Part shown: positions 59,368 to 64,000 of the stretch, piece by piece
Numbering within the stretch: position 1 is the first letter of the stretch
How the letters are laid out: every line of letters begins with the position of its first letter
Assembly (NCBI RefSeq): GCF_048771995.1
Contig: NC_133034.1
Span: forward strand, 1,736,001 to 1,800,000
From: Taeniopygia guttata
Lineage: Eukaryota > Chordata > Aves > Passeriformes > Estrildidae
DNA: 64,000 bases
Direction of reading: 5' to 3'
The notes under the pieces: model-generated
What the model was told of the DNA's origin: nothing
What the model saw: only the letters and a program-made list of their open reading frames with translations
Databases searched by the model: none
Program-made: the position numbers and the translations under genes

Positions 59368-59985
59368 TTGTGGGAGTCCAGGGCTTCCCTCTGGCTGCCC
59401 TGGCAGGTCTGGGACCCTGGCAGGGGTCAGGAACCCCCCTGGACAGAGCCCCCAGAGACACTGGCTGTGATCTCTGTCCATGGAAAAGAGTTTTCAATCT
59501 TACAGGATGAATTACCAGCTCTGAGTGTTTGATATAAGTAATAATTAAGTGTGGCACGGGTGCAAAAGTTAAATTTTAGGATTCTAGATTAGGGGTCCAA
59601 AGGGGACAAGACGGAGGAAATTGGGTGTGTCTTGTCCTTTTTCTCCTTCTTCATGCCCTCCATGTTTCACTGTGGTGTTGGCATTTTTCTGTTGGTTCAG
59701 GCTGGGGACACACTGTCCAACGTAGGTGACAGATATTGGCACGTTATTGTAAATCCAGCACAGGTAGTTTGTGGTATTTAATGTTTGTACCATCCCACTG
59801 AGGGCAGAGCCCCACACGCTGCCCTGCAGGACAGAGCTGCGGCAGGGCAGCAGAACATGTTAGAGATAAACAGAATGAACAACCTTGAAACCAGCACAGA
59901 CCAATTATGGCTTCTTTGACAGCGGGGCTGACAGACAGAGACTTTCTACAATCTCGGAATCACTTAAATATCACAGATTCCAACA
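59368..59985 (-). repeat. Unidentified dispersed repeat, copy 2 (inverted partner at 2.7 kb)
   Basis: Reverse complement of 2735-3345. Same open frames on both strands, including the minus-strand NTTNYLCW frame at 59584-59817 and the plus-strand WDPGRGQEPPWTEPP frame ending at 59532. The near-identity shows that duplication or insertion was recent relative to most repeats here. Confidence 0.7.
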
Positions 59986-61159
59986 GGCAGTGATGCTCAG
60001 CTGCTGCCACAGCCCAGGGGTGCCTGTGCTGCCCCTTCTGTCTCTGCTTTGCCCACAGGGCTCTGCTGGCATGCTCAGGACAGCACATGCCCACTTTGGT
60101 TGAGGTTTTTCCCCTTTGTCTCCCTTATTCTGACCTTTCTCAAGGACCACCCTCTTAGTCCCATGAGTGTTGCTGTCAATTCTCCAGGCTCTAAAGAGTG
60201 TGGTGGTTTCACAAAAAAATCACTGTCAGGCACCCAGCTGAGATTCTCAGGTAGCCCTGGAGACCCAGGAGTTCTCACAGGGGCAGAGCTGTGCTCTGCA
60301 GGCCTGGATGTGGCTGAGCAATATCCACACCCAGTGCTGAAAATACAGATTTTGCTTTCCTGGTGAAGTGATGACTCTGTTCTTTCTGCACAGTGTCAGC
60401 AGCACCAGCCAGGCATTTGCTGTATCCACAGTGACCTCTGTTTAAACCTGTCCTTATTGTTTGTTGCATTAGTCACTCACCCAAGCCTTCTGTCTGTGAC
60501 ACCCATGCCACAGCACACAAACACTATTTGTGAGCATTTCTGCTCCTGCCCTGGGAGGATGGCTGGGTAAAATCCCAATTATGGTCAGTGAGATTTTTAA
60601 AAAGGCAAATCGATCACTTCTGCAGGCTGAATCACCACCTTGAGGTGCTTCTCTGCAGGAGAAAACACAAAGAAACTTAGCCAGTATAAAAATCAACACC
60701 CATGGGAAGCGAGAGAAATGAACATTGTAAGAGCAAGATGGGGCCAGGGCTTCCAGCTCCCCAGTCCTGCTAACTCAGTACACTGGCACACACATTCAGC
60801 ATATAGAAGGTGTGATGCAGAGGCAAAATAAATTTTAGGAAACTGAAAAGATTATTTTAGAAGAAAAACAGAGACTCCATTTCCAGTGAAGAAAATATGA
60901 GGGTTATAAAAGCACACTTTTCCTGGCGGTTTTCTATACCAAAACCCTCCAGAAACAGTGAGATTTTAAACCTACAGAAACAGTGAGATTTTAAAAACAA
61001 ATGTCTCGCACAGCAGATTGAAGATTCCATTTTTGGACCAAGCCAGAAGCAGAGGACAGAGCACAGCAGGTCAGTGCATGGCCAGGGTGCCCCTGTGCTA
61101 AACTCCTGCTGCTACCAGCCCTGAGGCAGCAGCAGCCTGGACTGACTGTCCAGCACGGG
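59986..61159. other. Spacer, nothing recognised
   Basis: About 1.2 kb with no supported feature. A short direct duplication 'acagtgagattttaaa' occurs at about 60954-60969 and 60978-60993. Confidence 0.4.
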
Positions 61160-61724
61160 CCACACTTGTGCTCTCAGCTCTCCTGGGAGCTATCAGCTGT
61201 GGGAAATGGAAAACCAGAAACTTCCACAGACACCAGAGGGTTTGCTTTGCAGCCTTGGGAGAAGCTTGGATTTATGTAAAAATAAAGTACACAGACATTA
61301 AGCAGAAAAACCATAAACTTATGTTTCCATAGTGGTAAGTAAGAATATGACTTTAGATAGTGAGAAACTGCATTGATAAGACGGTGAAGAGTTTATAATG
61401 TAGGGGTGTAATTGGACAGAGAGCTGAGAGTTTCGATGTTATAATAGAAGCATTTGTGTATATGTGAGATAGGAGCCCATTGGATAAAAATACCCACAGT
61501 GCAGCAAAATTAAGTAAAAGTGATAGGTTAGAAAAGCAAAATAAACCCTGTGGCAACTGTCCATTGGATCATAAAGTTGTATATTGCCTTGTAACGAAGA
61601 ACTTGTGACCACTTTGAGCTATGGCCAACTGCTTGCTCCCCTGAAATCTCACAGCCCCTGAGACTGGTATTTATCTGGGCAATAAATCGTTCTTAGCCTC
61701 AAAATAGCCCCATCCCTTTAATTA
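61160..61724 (+). mobile_element. Solo LTR-like fossil, family B, copy 2
   Basis: Plus-strand counterpart of the element at 38.2-38.7 kb, with AATAAA at 61681-61686 just before the 3' end. Similarity reaches back to about 'gctatcagctgtgggaaat'. Diverged by many substitutions and small gaps from copy 1, so these are independent old insertions. Confidence 0.7.
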
Positions 61725-63767
61725 ATGCAGTGATAATAATAAAGACAAAATTAAACTAAAGCCCACAGCACCATTCACCAGCATCATTTTTACACAGCTC
61801 TTTGCTTTGCCCACCTCCAGAGGGTGATCTGATGACAAGCACAGCCCACAGTTACACGGTACAGCCAAGTCACCATCTGCTGATGGCTGCAGCAACATTT
61901 CAAGGCTGATGAGTGTGATTGAGTTTTGCAGAAGTTTTCTGCAAGTGTGCCAAATACTAATATCTCAGGTTTCCTTGACTGACCAGGGGAGCCTTGTAGT
62001 CAAAAGCAAACAATGCTTCAAGAAGAGTTACAGAAGTAGGAGGATATTCAAAAATTCTGGCCTTGTAAGATGAAAATAATAATTTCCTGCTGCTGGCAAG
62101 GAAATTGAAACCTTTCCTTGCTTACCTGTGAAGCCATTCCCTGGCATCAGCAGTCTGAAAACTGCAAGTTTTTCTCTTTGTTTTAGGAAAGGATAAAACA
62201 CTTCAGAAGTCAAGAGAGTTCACCTGAGCAGGGAGCACTGCCCAGGGGGAACCTGCAGCAGCAGAAGTCCCCCACGGGCTCTGAGTTGAAGCAGTGGCCA
62301 AAAGCAGCTGCTCCTCCCGTGCAGCAGGGTTTGCAGATGTGCAGAGCAAGCGCTGCACAGCTGCCTGGAGCCCAGCCCTGCTCAGGGTATGGAACCCCTC
62401 CAGAGCCCTCCTCCCATGCCAGCCCCACACCAGCCTGACTTCCAGCTAGAAAACATCAGAAAAACATTTGTCCTCTCTGGCCTTATCTGAAGGAAGAGGT
62501 TGTTGGGTTTCCTTGTCTGGAATTGATGGAAATCAATAGAACCGAATGGAGCTTTTGGTTTTCCTTGAGGTGCTCCACATGCAAGCATCACCCACCGCCT
62601 CCCCAGGTGTTTCCTGGCATGGGGGGTGGACAGGAGGACCTCAGGAAGGCACAAAGGAACTGGGATTTGTGTGGGGATACAGAGCCCTGGCAGTGGTGCT
62701 GATGCCTTTCAGTGCCTCTTGTCAGGAGCCTCCAAACCCAAGTGCACATGGCGTGAAATGCAGCTCCTCTCTGCTCTGCAGCCTTGCCTCCACCCCAGTG
62801 CAGCTGTCTGGATTCACACACAGCCTGAGTGAAGTTTTATACATGGCAGACTCTCAAACAATCCACACCCAGAGAATGTGCTGCACAAAATTCTTATCAG
62901 CTCCACGAGATACAATGGAAGAAGATAAATGTGAGCTTTCTGTCTGAGACGGCTGTGAATAAATCTGAGCTACTGATGCCTGTGGGTGGCTCTGAGTGAA
63001 ATATTCACTTCTCACTAATGGAAATATTTTGATTAACAACTTTATTTGCCTAGTGGCAAATACCACTTTTTTCCTTTTAAATCACAGACAAGTGTCATAA
63101 AAGATTTCATTTGCACATTAACAAGATATTTATAAAGTACTTGGTATTTGAGTTCCCTCAGCAGGCAATTACAGATTTGTTCTATTTTTTGAACAGTTTT
63201 GGTTAGGCTTTTTAATTAGTCTCAAGGTGACTTCCAACACTCAAATACATCCCCACGGATTCCCCATAAAACTGCTTGTAATAATTAGTTCCTTGTGCTT
63301 ACTGCAGCACTTCTCAGCCCAGGCACCACACAGCAGTCATTGAAAGGTCTGCTTTTCAAAACACCCTGAGAGCACTCAGCAACCAGGCTGAGGCCCAGGC
63401 CAGCAGTGTTTATTTGCAGTGTGATTTACTTTGGAGTATGTGTGAGCCCGGAGTCCAGGGCAGGAGGCTGCTGTAAATCACTTTAATTCGAGTGCTGCCT
63501 TTGGCCATGGATTCAGGGAAGGAAATTCTCTCAGCCCCCTCTCATCCCTGGCCCCAGTGCCTGTGGGTGCAGGCACATTTCATCCTGGATCTCCCCTGGC
63601 AGGACCGGGGCAGTGGCTCTGGGAGCTCTGGCAGCTGCTGCCCTCTGGTCACACCAGGGCACATTCCCTCTCCTTGCCTCCTGCCCAGGATACTCCCATT
63701 AAAATCTGGGCTTTGGAGTAGGCTGGAGGAGGCTGTTGTAGATGCAGAGCACTTTTGCTGGTCCTGC
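61725..63767. other. Intergenic, no recognised gene
   Basis: About 2 kb. Open frames near 62.2-62.95 kb show no recognisable domains or splice context. Confidence 0.45.
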
Positions 63768-64000
63768 TGATACCTTAGGATTTTAGCTTGTATATTTTTC
63801 ATATTTTTGCAATCCTGTAATTCTTTAGTCTTTAAACTCCACACACAGTGTGAGCTGCTGCTTTCCCATTTTGGGCAGACACAGCAATTCCTCTCCAGGC
63901 CTGGCAGTCAAGGACACCTCACTGCCTCAGGCCCCAGAGATGGAAACAAAAGTGAGTTGGGGGGAAAAACTTGGGGTAAATGACTTCATTAGCTGAAGCT
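63768..64000 (+). mobile_element. LTR-like fossil, family A, copy 4 (runs off the window)
   Basis: Starts TGATACCTTAGG and follows family A in the plus direction. It is cut by the window end in its U3 part, before the TATA box. Whether it is a solo LTR or the 5' LTR of a longer element cannot be told here. Confidence 0.75.

Overview
This window is vertebrate nuclear DNA, almost certainly from a bird and probably a songbird. CR1 LINE 3' ends, several LTR families of the type common in passerine genomes, a CpG-island promoter, spliced single-coding-exon receptor genes and long non-coding spacers all point that way. No bacterial, plasmid or CRISPR features are present. Family assignments come from reading motifs, not from a database search.

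The gene content is small. Three intact rhodopsin-class GPCR genes lie head to tail on the minus strand at 13.1-14.0, 20.8-21.7 and 27.8-28.8 kb, about 7 kb apart. All three are GPR35-like: WTET motif after TM1, DRY, and an NCCLD..CYY TM7 in place of NPxxY. Each coding region is a single exon with a good splice acceptor just upstream of the ATG, so each has an upstream non-coding 5' exon. For the middle gene that exon probably starts in a CpG island at about 23.0-23.4 kb, which contains a minus-strand splice donor. Only the first copy (13.1 kb) keeps the arginine at the TM3 position known to bind acidic ligands in mammalian GPR35. The other two have methionine there, which suggests the tandem copies have diverged in ligand preference.

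On the plus strand at 47.25-47.58 kb is one exon of a TMT/encephalopsin-type opsin, with both splice sites still recognisable but two one-base losses and a changed E/DRY motif. No other exon of it is visible, so it looks like the relic of a dead opsin gene.

The rest is repeat and spacer. Tandem arrays: a perfect GGGAA pentanucleotide (0.4-0.85 kb), a 63-bp minisatellite (23.8-25.3 kb), a 59-bp array inside an LTR (26.1 kb), a CpG-dense 24-bp minisatellite (43.1-44.1 kb), a 25-bp minisatellite (45.4-46.0 kb), a CA run (46.9 kb) and an ATAAT array (57.6-58.1 kb). Interspersed elements: CR1 fragments at 3.7, 33.7, 44.5, 45.2 and 59.0 kb, and LTR fossils at 17.9, 25.4, 38.2, 39.0, 47.8, 48.6, 52.3, 53.9, 54.9, 61.2 and 63.8 kb. 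A roughly 0.6-kb unidentified repeat occurs twice in opposite orientation at 2.7 and 59.4 kb. The minisatellites preserve long open frames only because their periods are multiples of three or rotate through frames; they are not treated as genes.
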